This document shows positions 1 to 7,848 of a stretch of DNA of 52,904 nt, one piece after another (position 1 is the first letter of the stretch; each line of letters opens with the position of its first letter). The stretch lies in NCBI GenBank assembly GCA_944323335.1, contig CALUSB010000011.1, positions 1-52,904 of the forward strand, read 5' to 3'. Below the pieces are notes generated by a model. It saw only the letters and a program-made list of their open reading frames with translations. It did no database searches and was not told the DNA's origin. The translations under genes and the position numbers were made by a program. The stretch comes from Candidatus Gastranaerophilales bacterium. GTDB lineage: Bacteria > Cyanobacteriota > Vampirovibrionia > Gastranaerophilales > Gastranaerophilaceae.

Positions 1-72
1 GCGTCTGATGCGATTCGAACGCATGACCTATCCCTTAAAAGGGGAGTGCTCTACCTGCTGAGCTACAGACGC
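1..72 (-). tRNA. tRNA-Lys (anticodon TTT)
   Basis: Read on the minus strand, the 72 bases fold as a full cloverleaf. The acceptor stem GCGTCTG pairs with CAGACGC, the D arm is GCTC...GAGC, the anticodon loop is CTTTTAA (anticodon TTT, lysine), and the T arm ATGCG-TTCGAAT-CGCAT is canonical. Base pair 27-43 of the anticodon stem is a C/T mismatch. The discriminator base and CCA end would lie just outside the window, so whether CCA is encoded cannot be seen. Confidence 0.95.
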
Positions 73-142
73 AAATTGTATTAAATTTTCAGTTTTGTCT
101 TCGCTCAGCAGGTAGCTTGTGCGGACTTCGCCGCTTGCCATC

Positions 143-172
143 GCCCTGCTCTGTCAATTGAGCTACAGACGC
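143..172 (-). pseudogene. 5' half of a second, decayed tRNA gene
   Basis: On the minus strand this segment repeats the acceptor 5' strand and D arm of a tRNA (GCGTCTGTAGCTC, then a different D loop, then GAGCAG). The bases GAGCTACAGACGCAAAT at 160-176 also occur as a direct repeat at 60-76. No anticodon arm or T arm follows. Instead there is a GC-richer stretch (about 101-150) with a short hairpin (GCGG 121-124 / CCGC 131-134) flanked by AGCAGG 107-112 / CCTGCT 145-150. It looks like a duplicated tRNA whose 3' half was replaced by an inserted or rearranged sequence. Confidence 0.55.
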
Positions 173-324
173 AAATCATATTGCTTATTTAATATAACAA
201 GAACATATTTTCCCGTCAAATACTTTTTTAAAAAAATTATCACCCATATGTCCTTAGCCTTTCGGGTTTTTTAAAAAAACAAAATTCGGATAATATTTAA
301 ACTATACTCAAGAAAGGGAAAACT

Positions 325-954
325 ATGAAAAAAACTTTACTTCTGCTTGCAGCAACAGTATTTGTATGCCATAGCGCGCTAGCAGCCCCATGCAGCGTTC
401 CATGTGACACAAACAAAGTAAAAGCACCTTGCGAAAAAGGTTGCAAACAGTACAATCCGCCTAAAGGATGCGAAGAGAAAAAATGCGAAAAACCTTGCAA
501 GGAAAAAGCTTGCGAAGATAGCATTAAAGAGGACAACAAATGCTTCTTTGACAATGAATTTGCAAAAATGAAAAAAGTTCTCTGCCTAAGCCCTCAACAA
601 GACAGCGCAGTTGATTGCATTTATGATAAATACAAAAATCAAATGCAAATTCTCCATGACCAAGCAAAAACAAGACAAAATAAACTTTGTCAGATGATTA
701 ACCAATGCGCTTCTAATTCTGAAATAAGAGAACAAAAAGAAGAATTAAAAGAAATTAGAAAAGACGCAAAAGAACAGTACAAGTGCTTCTCAAAAGAAAT
801 AAAAGCACAACTTTGCAAAGACCAAATCAAATGCTTTAACAGATTTAACCGCGCAGAGAAAAGAAAAATGAAAAAACTTGTAAAATACTGCATGGTTCCA
901 CATTTCCCATGCGATTGCGAATGTACTGTTCAAAAAGCTTGCGGCTGCAACTAA
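325..954 (+). CDS. Cysteine-rich exported protein, function unknown
   Basis: A 209-residue protein with a clear Sec signal peptide (MKK, hydrophobic core, cleavage expected after SALA near residue 20). The mature part has about 22 cysteines. They are clustered at the N terminus as PC..PC / GCxxxxC / CxxxC repeats and at the extreme C terminus as a CDCEC...CGC tail. The middle (about 75-170) is a charged Lys/Glu/Gln-rich helical region with an LSPQQ segment. That segment vaguely recalls Spy/CpxP-type periplasmic helical proteins, but I cannot assign it to that family. The start follows a good AAAGGG ribosome site 10 nt upstream. The gene ends at a bidirectional terminator shared with valS. A periplasmic or surface location with many disulfides or bound metal is inference only. 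Confidence 0.8.
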   Translation: MKKTLLLLAATVFVCHSALAAPCSVPCDTNKVKAPCEKGCKQYNPPKGCEEKKCEKPCKEKACEDSIKEDNKCFFDNEFAKMKKVLCLSPQQDSAVDCIYDKYKNQMQILHDQAKTRQNKLCQMINQCASNSEIREQKEELKEIRKDAKEQYKCFSKEIKAQLCKDQIKCFNRFNRAEKRKMKKLVKYCMVPHFPCDCECTVQKACGCN

Positions 955-960
955 ATCTAA

Positions 961-990
961 AAAATTGCCCCGTAAAATCGGGGCAATTTT
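961..990. terminator. Bidirectional intrinsic terminator
   Basis: A perfect 11-bp inverted repeat (AAAATTGCCCC 961-971 and its complement 980-990, 8-nt loop) has a U-tract in both directions. It lies between the convergent Cys-rich protein gene and valS and can terminate both. Confidence 0.85.
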
Positions 991-991
991 G

Positions 992-3604
992 TTATGATAA
1001 TTTGTCAATAAGTTCTTGAATTATTGAAATTTCTGATTTTATCTCCTCTACCCTCTGGCGAGTTTGCTCAACTACTTCCTTAGGTGCAGACTGTACAAAT
1101 TTTTCATTTTTTAATCTGCCATTTAGCGAGTTCATTTCAGCCTCAAATTTTTGAATTTTCTTGTTTTGTCTTTCAATTTCTTTTTGAATATCAATTAACC
1201 CCTCAAGCGGAACGATAATTTTTGTATCTGCAACGGTACAGTACGCACAGTGCTTACTATCTGCTGCACCATCAACAAATTCAACCTCTTCAACACGTGC
1301 AAGGCGCTTGATATATGGGATAATTTTACCAAACAAGTCTTTTGAGCCGTCGATTTTAATATTAATTTTAGTGCCTACGGGTATATTAAAATCAGCCCTT
1401 AGATTTCTAAGAGATTTTATGGCGTCAAAAACTATTTCCATCTGCTTTGCTTCGGTATCAAAGACAAGTTCTTCTTTGTATTGAGGAAAATCGCTCTTCA
1501 TTATGGCAATTTCCTTTTTATCAACGGGCATCATCTGCCAGATTTTCTCTGTAATATGCGGCATTATAGGATGCAGAAGTTTTAGAGATTGTTCAAGCAC
1601 ATAAGTTAACACGGGCTCGTTTTTCTCAATTTTTGAAAGTTCTACATACCAGTCACAGTAGTAATTCCAGAAGAAATCATATAAAATTGAAGCTACTTCT
1701 CCTATACGATAGTTTTTAATATTATCATTTACCTCTTTAACCACGTTATTTAAAGAGTTTAAAATCCATTTATCGGCAATTGTAAGATTATTTAGGTCTA
1801 ATTCAAGCTCTTTGCCGCTTTTTGTTAAATTCATAAGCACAAATCTTGAAGCATTCCAGATTTTATTTGCAAAGTTTCTGCCGTACTCAAATCTTTCGTT
1901 TGAAAGCTTGATGTCCTGACCGCCGTATGTGCATAGTGAAGTAAGCGTAAAGCGCATAGCATCACAGCCGTATTTTTCTATAATTTCTACAGGGTCAATA
2001 GTATTACCTTTTGATTTTGACATCTTTTGACCGTTTTCGTCACGAATAAGACCGTGGATATAAACTGTTGAAAACGGTGGAACTTTTGTAAACTCAAGCC
2101 CCATGGCAATCATACGAGCAACCCAGAAAAATATAATATCAAAGCCTGTTACAAGAGTTGTTGTAGGGTAAAATTTCTTAAAGTCATCACTTTCAGTGTC
2201 GGGCCATCCCATAGTTTCAAAGGGCCACAAACCTGATGAAAACCAAGTATCAAGAACATCTGTGTCTTGAGTATAGTTTTGAGGGTCAGGATTTTCAAGA
2301 GCTACAACCATCTCACCTGTTTTTTTATGATAATAAGCAGGTATTTGATGTCCCCACCACAATTGACGAGAAATACACCAATCGCGAATGTTTTCCATCC
2401 ACATCAAATAGTTTTTCTCCCAGCGAGAGGGAACAAATTTTATAGAACCGTCTTTTACTTTTTCAATTGCAGCGCGGGCAAGAGGCTCCATTTTAACAAA
2501 CCATTGCTCTGATAAAAGGGGCTCAATTGTAGTATTACAGCGCTGGCACTTGCCCACGGCATGCGGGTGGTCGGTAATTCTAACCAAAACCTGATGGTCT
2601 TTTAACATTCTCAATGTGCGCTGACGTGCGTCATATCTGTCTCTTCCGTGAAGCTCGGGGTGAACCTCGGGACAAGCTATCATTTTACCTTGTTCATCAA
2701 TTACTTTTATTGATTTTAAGCCGTGGCGCTTACCTACTTCAAAGTCATTAGGGTCATGCGCAGGAGTAATTTTAAGAGCGCCCGTACCAAAGCTTTTATC
2801 GACATATTCATCCGCTATAATCGGAATTTCTCTTCCCGTTAGAGGAAGAACACATTTCTTGCCTATTAAATCTTTATATTTGTAATCATTAGGGTTAACT
2901 GCAACCGCAACATCGCCAAACATAGTCTCAGGGCGAGTTGTAGCAATTACTATGGCACCCATTTCATCTTTTAGAGGATATGAAATCTCCCAAAGTTTGC
3001 CGTCTTCATTTTCGTATTGAGTTTCAATATCGGAAATGGCACTTTGGCATCTGGGGCACCAGTTTACAATGTATGCGCCTTTATATATTAAACCTTTATT
3101 ATAAAGGTCAACAAACACTTTTTTAACCGCTTTTGAACAACCCTCATCAAGTGTAAAACGGGCACGAGAAAGGTCAAAAGACGCTCCGAGCTTTTTAAAC
3201 TGACCAAGAATTTTGCCCTTGTGGTCGTTTGCCCAATCCCAAGTGAGTTTAACAAATTCTTCTCTGCCTAAATCATGACGGGTTTTACCTTCTTTTGCAA
3301 GGTGTTTTTCAACAACATTTTGAGTAGCAATACCCGCATGGTCGCAGCCCGGCAGCCAAAGAGCCTCATAGCCTCTCATTCTGTGATATCTTGTTAAAAT
3401 ATCTTGCAGGGTACCATCCAGCGCATGACCCATATGCAAAACACCCGTGACGTTTGGCGGCGGGATTACAATTGAGTAAGGTTCTTTTTTTGATTTTGAA
3501 TCAGCCTTAAAACACTCATTTTCTTCCCAGAATTTATAGATAGTTGTTTCTATTTCTCTGGCGTCATAGGTTGTTGCCATGTTTTGGGTTTGCGAATTAT
3601 CCAT
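992..3604 (-). CDS. valS: Valyl-tRNA synthetase
   Basis: Class I aminoacyl-tRNA synthetase of 870 residues that charges tRNA-Val in the cytoplasm. The HIGH signature is HMGH at 57-60, following PPPNVTG, and the KMSKS loop is at 527-531. Two Cys pairs (183/186 and 353/356) form the zinc-knuckle segments usual in this family. The editing (CP1) region lies between about 190 and 345. The C-terminal 65 residues are a charged coiled coil, the tRNA-binding arm typical of ValRS. Length is normal. The first ATG follows a GAGG ribosome site. An internal Met at residue 9 is a possible alternative start. It appears to be transcribed alone. Confidence 0.97.
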   Translation of the reverse strand: MDNSQTQNMATTYDAREIETTIYKFWEENECFKADSKSKKEPYSIVIPPPNVTGVLHMGHALDGTLQDILTRYHRMRGYEALWLPGCDHAGIATQNVVEKHLAKEGKTRHDLGREEFVKLTWDWANDHKGKILGQFKKLGASFDLSRARFTLDEGCSKAVKKVFVDLYNKGLIYKGAYIVNWCPRCQSAISDIETQYENEDGKLWEISYPLKDEMGAIVIATTRPETMFGDVAVAVNPNDYKYKDLIGKKCVLPLTGREIPIIADEYVDKSFGTGALKITPAHDPNDFEVGKRHGLKSIKVIDEQGKMIACPEVHPELHGRDRYDARQRTLRMLKDHQVLVRITDHPHAVGKCQRCNTTIEPLLSEQWFVKMEPLARAAIEKVKDGSIKFVPSRWEKNYLMWMENIRDWCISRQLWWGHQIPAYYHKKTGEMVVALENPDPQNYTQDTDVLDTWFSSGLWPFETMGWPDTESDDFKKFYPTTTLVTGFDIIFFWVARMIAMGLEFTKVPPFSTVYIHGLIRDENGQKMSKSKGNTIDPVEIIEKYGCDAMRFTLTSLCTYGGQDIKLSNERFEYGRNFANKIWNASRFVLMNLTKSGKELELDLNNLTIADKWILNSLNNVVKEVNDNIKNYRIGEVASILYDFFWNYYCDWYVELSKIEKNEPVLTYVLEQSLKLLHPIMPHITEKIWQMMPVDKKEIAIMKSDFPQYKEELVFDTEAKQMEIVFDAIKSLRNLRADFNIPVGTKINIKIDGSKDLFGKIIPYIKRLARVEEVEFVDGAADSKHCAYCTVADTKIIVPLEGLIDIQKEIERQNKKIQKFEAEMNSLNGRLKNEKFVQSAPKEVVEQTRQRVEEIKSEISIIQELIDKLS

Positions 3605-3705
3605 TTTATCCTCAAAAAATTTTAACTACAAAAATAATTTATCACAAAAGTATTAGCCCATAAAGCCTATTATTTTTTATTAAAATTTTAATTAATCTTT
3701 TAACT

Positions 3706-5139
3706 ATGAAAAAAGTCTGCGCAATGCTTTTTTTAATAGTATTTATTTTTAATCAAGTATCTTATTGCTTTGCTGAAGAACAGCAAGCAGACAAGACTAT
3801 TGACCTTTTTACTACTTTTGACGAGTGCCTAAAGGACGTAAACATAGAATACGAGCTAAAAAGCTACCTTGACGAGAACCCTGTTTATGTAAATTTAAAA
3901 GAATGTATTGAAATTGCTTTGTTATACAACTTCTATCTAAAAAGTGCGGATTACAGTTATATTAAAGACAAATGGGAATACAGAAACGCACTCACAAATT
4001 TTCTGCCCAGCCTTGGTACTACAGGGTACTCTATTTACTATAGCGGTCAAGTATTAGTAGGTGCAGCGCTAGTTGACAGATTCAACGAACTTGCCTTGTC
4101 TGTAACACTTAACGCGGGTCATCAACTAACAAAGGGCGGTGAACAAATTTTTGAAGCATTGGCAAAGAAAAATTTAAAATTTGCAGGCAGGCACAACTTT
4201 AACTACACAAGAAGTGAAGTGCTTCTAAATTGTACAAAATATTATTACGAGCTTTTACGCGCAAAATTAAATATCGAAATTTATCAAAAAAATTATAAAG
4301 AGCGGCACGCACAGCTTACATTGACGGAAAATCTCCTAAATTCCGGACTTGGAACAAAATTTGATGTTATTCGCTCTAAAACGGAACTGGCACAAGCCAA
4401 ACAAAGCCTGCTTGATGCCATTCAAGAGTTTCGTTATTCTCAAGCACGACTGGCTAATATTATGGGGATAGAAATTACAACTTGCCTTATGCCGATTGAA
4501 ATTGAAGCAAAAGAGTATATGCTTGTTGATAGCACAAAAAGCATAGATGAATTATTTGAAATAGCATCACTTTACAGAGAAGACATTAAAAAAATACGCT
4601 CGCAAATAAAAGCTCTCAAAGACGAAAAAAGAATGATTTACACGCAGTTTGTTCCAAAACCAAGGGTACTTATTCAACAACAATGGCAAGGAACAGCGGC
4701 AGCAGGACTTGGCCCTGCGACAATTGTCGGGGGATATATGGATATAAATCTGGGTAAAAATAGCGGCTTTGGTACGATAACGGAGGCAAAAGCAAAACAG
4801 GCTCAGATTGACAAAAGCCTTGTAGATTTAGAGCAATCATTAAGAGATATAAAAGAAAATATTCTAAAATCCTATTATGAATCGAAAATATCCAAAGACA
4901 GAATAGCAATATCAAGGGGTCAAATGAAATATGCTCTTGATAGTGTAGAGCTATCTGAACTTAGGCTTGATGCAGGTGAGGGGATATTAATTGATGTTAT
5001 ACAAGCGCAAACTTTTAAAACAAGAGTAAGAATTGAGCTTGTGAATTCAATAATAAGATACAATATAGCTCAAGTGCAAATGCTCTTTGACAGCGGGACA
5101 ATAACACAAGAGAATATAACCGAAAACTATTCTCCGTAA
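3706..5139 (+). CDS. TolC-family outer-membrane efflux protein
   Basis: A 477-residue protein with an N-terminal signal peptide (about 1-24) followed by the repeated helical layout of outer-membrane efflux proteins. Each repeat starts with a segment like VNLKECIEIALLYN (about residues 65-80), followed by long amphipathic helices and barrel strands. It would form the trimeric outer-membrane/periplasmic channel for type I secretion or RND/MFS efflux. No inner-membrane pump or membrane-fusion partner is adjacent, so its substrate cannot be inferred. No Shine-Dalgarno sequence is obvious before the ATG. The next gene is downstream of an intrinsic terminator, so this is a one-gene unit. Confidence 0.88.
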   Translation: MKKVCAMLFLIVFIFNQVSYCFAEEQQADKTIDLFTTFDECLKDVNIEYELKSYLDENPVYVNLKECIEIALLYNFYLKSADYSYIKDKWEYRNALTNFLPSLGTTGYSIYYSGQVLVGAALVDRFNELALSVTLNAGHQLTKGGEQIFEALAKKNLKFAGRHNFNYTRSEVLLNCTKYYYELLRAKLNIEIYQKNYKERHAQLTLTENLLNSGLGTKFDVIRSKTELAQAKQSLLDAIQEFRYSQARLANIMGIEITTCLMPIEIEAKEYMLVDSTKSIDELFEIASLYREDIKKIRSQIKALKDEKRMIYTQFVPKPRVLIQQQWQGTAAAGLGPATIVGGYMDINLGKNSGFGTITEAKAKQAQIDKSLVDLEQSLRDIKENILKSYYESKISKDRIAISRGQMKYALDSVELSELRLDAGEGILIDVIQAQTFKTRVRIELVNSIIRYNIAQVQMLFDSGTITQENITENYSP

Positions 5140-5190
5140 ACAAATGTAAAGATTTTTTCAAATAAAATAAAAATTGTAGCAAATACACTA

Positions 5191-5238
5191 ATTTAGGAGT
5201 TTTAAATTGGTATAAAAAGATACCTAACAACCCTAAAT
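5191..5238 (+). ncRNA. Nested stem-loop in the tolC/flavin-reductase gap
   Basis: An outer 7-bp stem (ATTTAGG 5191-5197 with CCTAAAT 5232-5238) encloses an inner 5-bp hairpin (GGTAT 5209-5213, loop AAAAAG, ATACC 5220-5224). An intrinsic terminator follows 17 nt later. This could be a small RNA, the 3' UTR of the tolC-type gene, or a leader structure for the downstream flavin reductase. The AT-rich context makes chance pairing possible, and no known RNA family is recognised. Confidence 0.25.
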
Positions 5239-5254
5239 ACATATTAACACAATC

Positions 5255-5280
5255 AGCCTGCGCATTTGCAGGCTTTTATT
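5255..5280 (+). terminator. Intrinsic terminator after tolC-type gene
   Basis: The 7-bp stem AGCCTGC (5255-5261) / GCAGGCT (5268-5274) has a 6-nt loop and a following T-rich run. It sits 53 bp upstream of the flavin reductase start, so it ends the preceding unit or attenuates the next. Confidence 0.75.
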
Positions 5281-5326
5281 TTACTTTTTTTGACAATAAT
5301 ATATAATTTTATAAAAAGGAGTAAAA

Positions 5327-5824
5327 ATGGATAAAACTGCACTAAATAAAATTTCATACGGCATGTATATAGTTTGCACAAAAAACAACGACAAATTTTG
5401 CGGATGTGTTGCAAATTCTGCCATGCAAATTACTGCAGAACCCGCAACAATAGCTGTTAGCATTAATCATAACAACTATACAAATGAAAAAATTAAAGAA
5501 TGCGGGGAATTTTCAATATGCGTACTTCCCGAGAATATTAACCCTCTTACAATAGGAACTTTTGGCTTCAGAAGCTCAAGAGATTTTGACAAATTTGAAA
5601 ATACAAAATACTTTATAAAAGACGGTTTGCCCGTTTGTGAAGATGCATGCGCTTATATTTTATGCAAAGTTATAAACACAAGCGAAACAAATACGCATAC
5701 TATTTTTATAGGCAAGATAAAAGACTGTGAAATATTAAAAAACGACCCGCCCATGACGTATGCATACTATCACAATATAATTAAAGGCAAAAGTCCAAAA
5801 AACGCACCTACATACATTTCTTAG
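5327..5824 (+). CDS. Flavin reductase-like FMN-binding protein
   Basis: A 165-residue split-barrel flavin-binding domain. The order (N-terminal SYGMYIVC strand, NS.MQIT segment, AVSINHNNYT, the GxFGFRSSRDFDKF region, the C-terminal YYH.IIKGK.PKNAPTY motif) matches the flavin reductase domain at the N terminus of high-molecular-weight rubredoxins and related anaerobe flavoproteins. Here the protein stops where the rubredoxin domain would begin. Probable role: NAD(P)H- or protein-dependent flavin reduction in oxygen or redox defence, in the cytoplasm. The start follows AAAGGAG. Its stop overlaps that of the convergent neighbour by 4 bp (TTAG). Confidence 0.85.
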   Translation: MDKTALNKISYGMYIVCTKNNDKFCGCVANSAMQITAEPATIAVSINHNNYTNEKIKECGEFSICVLPENINPLTIGTFGFRSSRDFDKFENTKYFIKDGLPVCEDACAYILCKVINTSETNTHTIFIGKIKDCEILKNDPPMTYAYYHNIIKGKSPKNAPTYIS

Positions 5825-6240
5825 CCTATTGTGCCTGATTTAATACTATCAACCAGTACTCTTATCGGGTTTCTTCGGCCTGATATTGAATTATATTTCA
5901 GGTTATATTTTTCACAAAGAAACTGGCAAGTTTGCTGCACCAAATCCATTGTTCTTACTTTAGCTTCATTTTTTGAATTATAGACACCGGCGTCTTTAAT
6001 GGTTTTTTTAGGATTGCTCGCGCATATAAAATTAATTTTAAAGGCAAAGCCCTTGGCACAATAACCCGAAGCCTTAAGCTCAATTGTGTCACCCTCGCTT
6101 ATTTGTTTAATTTTGGGTATTTCGAGAAACTTGCGATATTCTTCTATTACAGCATCAGGATAGCCCTCAGTATGAATTGGAGGAATTCTTTGATAAACAC
6201 TTTTGTCTATTTTTAAATTTGCACAAAAATTTAGGCTCAT
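5821..6240 (-). CDS. Hypothetical protein
   Basis: A 139-residue protein that I do not recognise. The start is chosen at the ATG ending at 6240 because GGAG lies 5 nt before it; an upstream in-frame start at 6270 lacks a ribosome site. The sequence is hydrophilic with four cysteines, an SGRRNP segment near the C terminus, and no signal peptide or membrane helix. It is convergent with the flavin reductase and shares a TTAG stop overlap. No function can be suggested. Confidence 0.65.
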   Translation of the reverse strand: MSLNFCANLKIDKSVYQRIPPIHTEGYPDAVIEEYRKFLEIPKIKQISEGDTIELKASGYCAKGFAFKINFICASNPKKTIKDAGVYNSKNEAKVRTMDLVQQTCQFLCEKYNLKYNSISGRRNPIRVLVDSIKSGTIG

Positions 6241-6382
6241 GGTGACTCCAAGTATATAAAAAATGAACAAAATATTTTTTGCCTTAAAAATCTACCTTTG
6301 TCAAAATAGCCAATATATATGTGTTTTAGGAATTTTTAGAAATTTAATGTTAAGTATTGTAACAAAATGAGTATATACTGAA

Positions 6383-6412
6383 TTTACACTTTTTATATTG
6401 TTTTTATATAAG
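6383..6412 (+). promoter_or_regulatory. Predicted sigma-70 promoter for the 104-residue protein gene
   Basis: TTTACA (6383-6388), 18-bp spacer, TATAAG (6407-6412). The expected transcript start near 6419 leaves a leader of about 37 nt carrying the AAAGGAG ribosome site of the gene at 6456. Confidence 0.45.
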
Positions 6413-6455
6413 TGTAAGAATTAAAAAACAAGAAATTTTAAAAGGAGATAAAATT

Positions 6456-6770
6456 ATGTGTCTAGGTTTAAGCGCAGCATCAACATTAGGAGCATCAAAC
6501 AGAGGTTTTGTTCTAAACCCAAAAAATGAAGCACCAAAAGCAAACAATGACGAACTTCTTAAAAAGAAAGAACCCGAAAAACCACAAGTTAACCCATTTG
6601 ATTATTCACCCGAAGAACTTAATGCACAATTTGCAGCAGTAAGCAACCCAATTCAATCAGTTCCCACAGAAACCCTTGGAACCATGGCATACACTGGCGG
6701 CGGAGCAGAAGCTGCAGGAACAATGGCATCAGCAGGCAGCAGTGTAACAAGCGTATCTTGTGTAGCATAG
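6456..6770 (+). CDS. Small low-complexity protein, function unknown
   Basis: A 104-residue protein with a strong AAAGGAG ribosome site. It begins MCLGLSAAST, has a Lys/Pro/Asn-rich middle (KKKEPEKPQVNPFDYSPEEL), and ends in an Ala/Gly/Ser/Thr-rich tail finishing in Cys-Val-Ala. There is no signal peptide or membrane helix. The composition suggests a disordered protein. The following 47-residue membrane peptide gene starts 37 bp downstream and is probably co-transcribed. I do not recognise the family. Confidence 0.7.
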   Translation: MCLGLSAASTLGASNRGFVLNPKNEAPKANNDELLKKKEPEKPQVNPFDYSPEELNAQFAAVSNPIQSVPTETLGTMAYTGGGAEAAGTMASAGSSVTSVSCVA

Positions 6771-6807
6771 TTCTCTTGGTAAATAATAAAAATTAAGGTG
6801 GTAGAAT

Positions 6808-6951
6808 ATGAACGAAAATAGATTTACAAACTATCTGCTTTGTTCGATATTAGTATTAACAACAGTAATGTTTAGCTGGACTTTTCTCTATATAAATCAA
6901 ATAGCAATCAATACAACAAATACTCCTATCGTATCAGCATTTGACGCATAA
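6808..6951 (+). CDS. 47-residue single-span membrane peptide
   Basis: A short ORF preceded by an AAGGTGG ribosome site 7 nt before the ATG. A hydrophilic N terminus (MNENRFTNY) is followed by one hydrophobic helix (about residues 9-33) and a polar tail ending SAFDA. It sits between the 104-residue protein gene and a strong terminator, which supports it being the last gene of a two-gene unit. Function unknown. Confidence 0.6.
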   Translation: MNENRFTNYLLCSILVLTTVMFSWTFLYINQIAINTTNTPIVSAFDA

Positions 6952-6971
6952 TAAATTTCATAAATATAAAT

Positions 6972-7004
6972 AACACCCTGCAAAACTTCTATTTGCAGGG
7001 TGTT
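6972..7004. terminator. Strong bidirectional intrinsic terminator
   Basis: A 13-bp perfect stem (AACACCCTGCAAA 6972-6984 and its complement 6992-7004) has a 7-nt loop and T-runs on both sides. It separates the small membrane peptide gene from the convergent ferredoxin oxidoreductase operon. Confidence 0.9.
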
Positions 7005-7030
7005 TTATTTGTTTTAAAAAGTAATATCGG

Positions 7031-7282
7031 TTACTTTTTTTCTACACGAATTGCATTGTCCGGACAAACAAGTTCACATGTACCACATCCGATGCATTCT
7101 TCAGGGTTGGGCTCAACAGCAGGAGTTTGGTATATACCTACTTCCTTTGACCAATTTAAGCATTTTTTAGGACATTTAACTATGCAAAGACCGCAACCCT
7201 TGCAGTAGTCAGTATACAAATGCCAGTCTGCTTTTCCTTTTGCAACATTTTCAACTGTTATTGCTTTATGTGTTTTTGTCAT
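7031..7282 (-). CDS. 2-oxoacid:ferredoxin oxidoreductase, delta (ferredoxin-like) subunit
   Basis: An 83-residue 2x[4Fe-4S] ferredoxin domain with two CxxCxxCxxxCP motifs (CKGCGLCIVKCP and CIGCGTCELVCP). It is the electron-accepting delta subunit of the four-subunit 2-oxoacid:ferredoxin oxidoreductase. The ATG at 7282 is preferred over an in-frame GTG at 7291: it lies 1 nt after the stop of the gamma gene and has AGGTG upstream. It is the last gene of the operon, facing a bidirectional terminator. Confidence 0.93.
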   Translation of the reverse strand: MTKTHKAITVENVAKGKADWHLYTDYCKGCGLCIVKCPKKCLNWSKEVGIYQTPAVEPNPEECIGCGTCELVCPDNAIRVEKK

Positions 7283-7283
7283 T

Positions 7284-7844
7284 TTATACACCTGCTTTCT
7301 CTATTAAGCCCATACCCATTTCAAGAGCTTTGTAGTTCAAGTCTCTCAATTCGGGTTTAGCGTCAAATTTCTTACCAAGAGCCATTTCCATAGCGTTCTT
7401 GATATCAGACAATTTAAGAACATTTGTTGCACTGAGTAAAACACCTAAAACAATGATATTAAATACCCTTGCGCTCAACTGTTCATTTGCTATTTTATTT
7501 GCTTCAACGGAAATAATATTCTTTGCTTTGCATTCCGGTTTTTTTGAGCAAACCGAAGAATCATATATTACTGTTGAGTTTTCATTAACATATGTAGTAC
7601 ATCTGTCGATAGCTCTATCAGACAACATAATAACTATGTCACCTTTTGAAAATCTTGGTTCACCAATTTTCTCATCAGCTATTTGACAAAATGCAATTGA
7701 AACACCACCTCTTTGTTCTACACCAAAGTTAGGTATGTAAAGAATTTCTTTACCTGCTTCGTAACCGGCTTCAACAAGGATTTTTGCTATACTTTGAACG
7801 CCCTGTCCGCCTTCACCTGCTAAAACTATTCTTGTTCTTGCCAT
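7284..7844 (-). CDS. 2-oxoacid:ferredoxin oxidoreductase, gamma subunit
   Basis: A 186-residue protein of the pyruvate/ketoisovalerate oxidoreductase catalytic-domain (gamma) family. It shows the glycine-rich AGEGGQGVQ start, the GVEQRGG segment and the MLSDRAIDR region. It helps bind CoA and completes the catalytic assembly with alpha and beta. The start is placed at the Met just before ARTRIVLAG because GGAG lies 8 nt upstream and only 4 nt separate it from the beta-subunit stop; a longer reading would overlap beta. Confidence 0.93.
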   Translation of the reverse strand: MARTRIVLAGEGGQGVQSIAKILVEAGYEAGKEILYIPNFGVEQRGGVSIAFCQIADEKIGEPRFSKGDIVIMLSDRAIDRCTTYVNENSTVIYDSSVCSKKPECKAKNIISVEANKIANEQLSARVFNIIVLGVLLSATNVLKLSDIKNAMEMALGKKFDAKPELRDLNYKALEMGMGLIEKAGV

Positions 7845-7848
7845 AATT

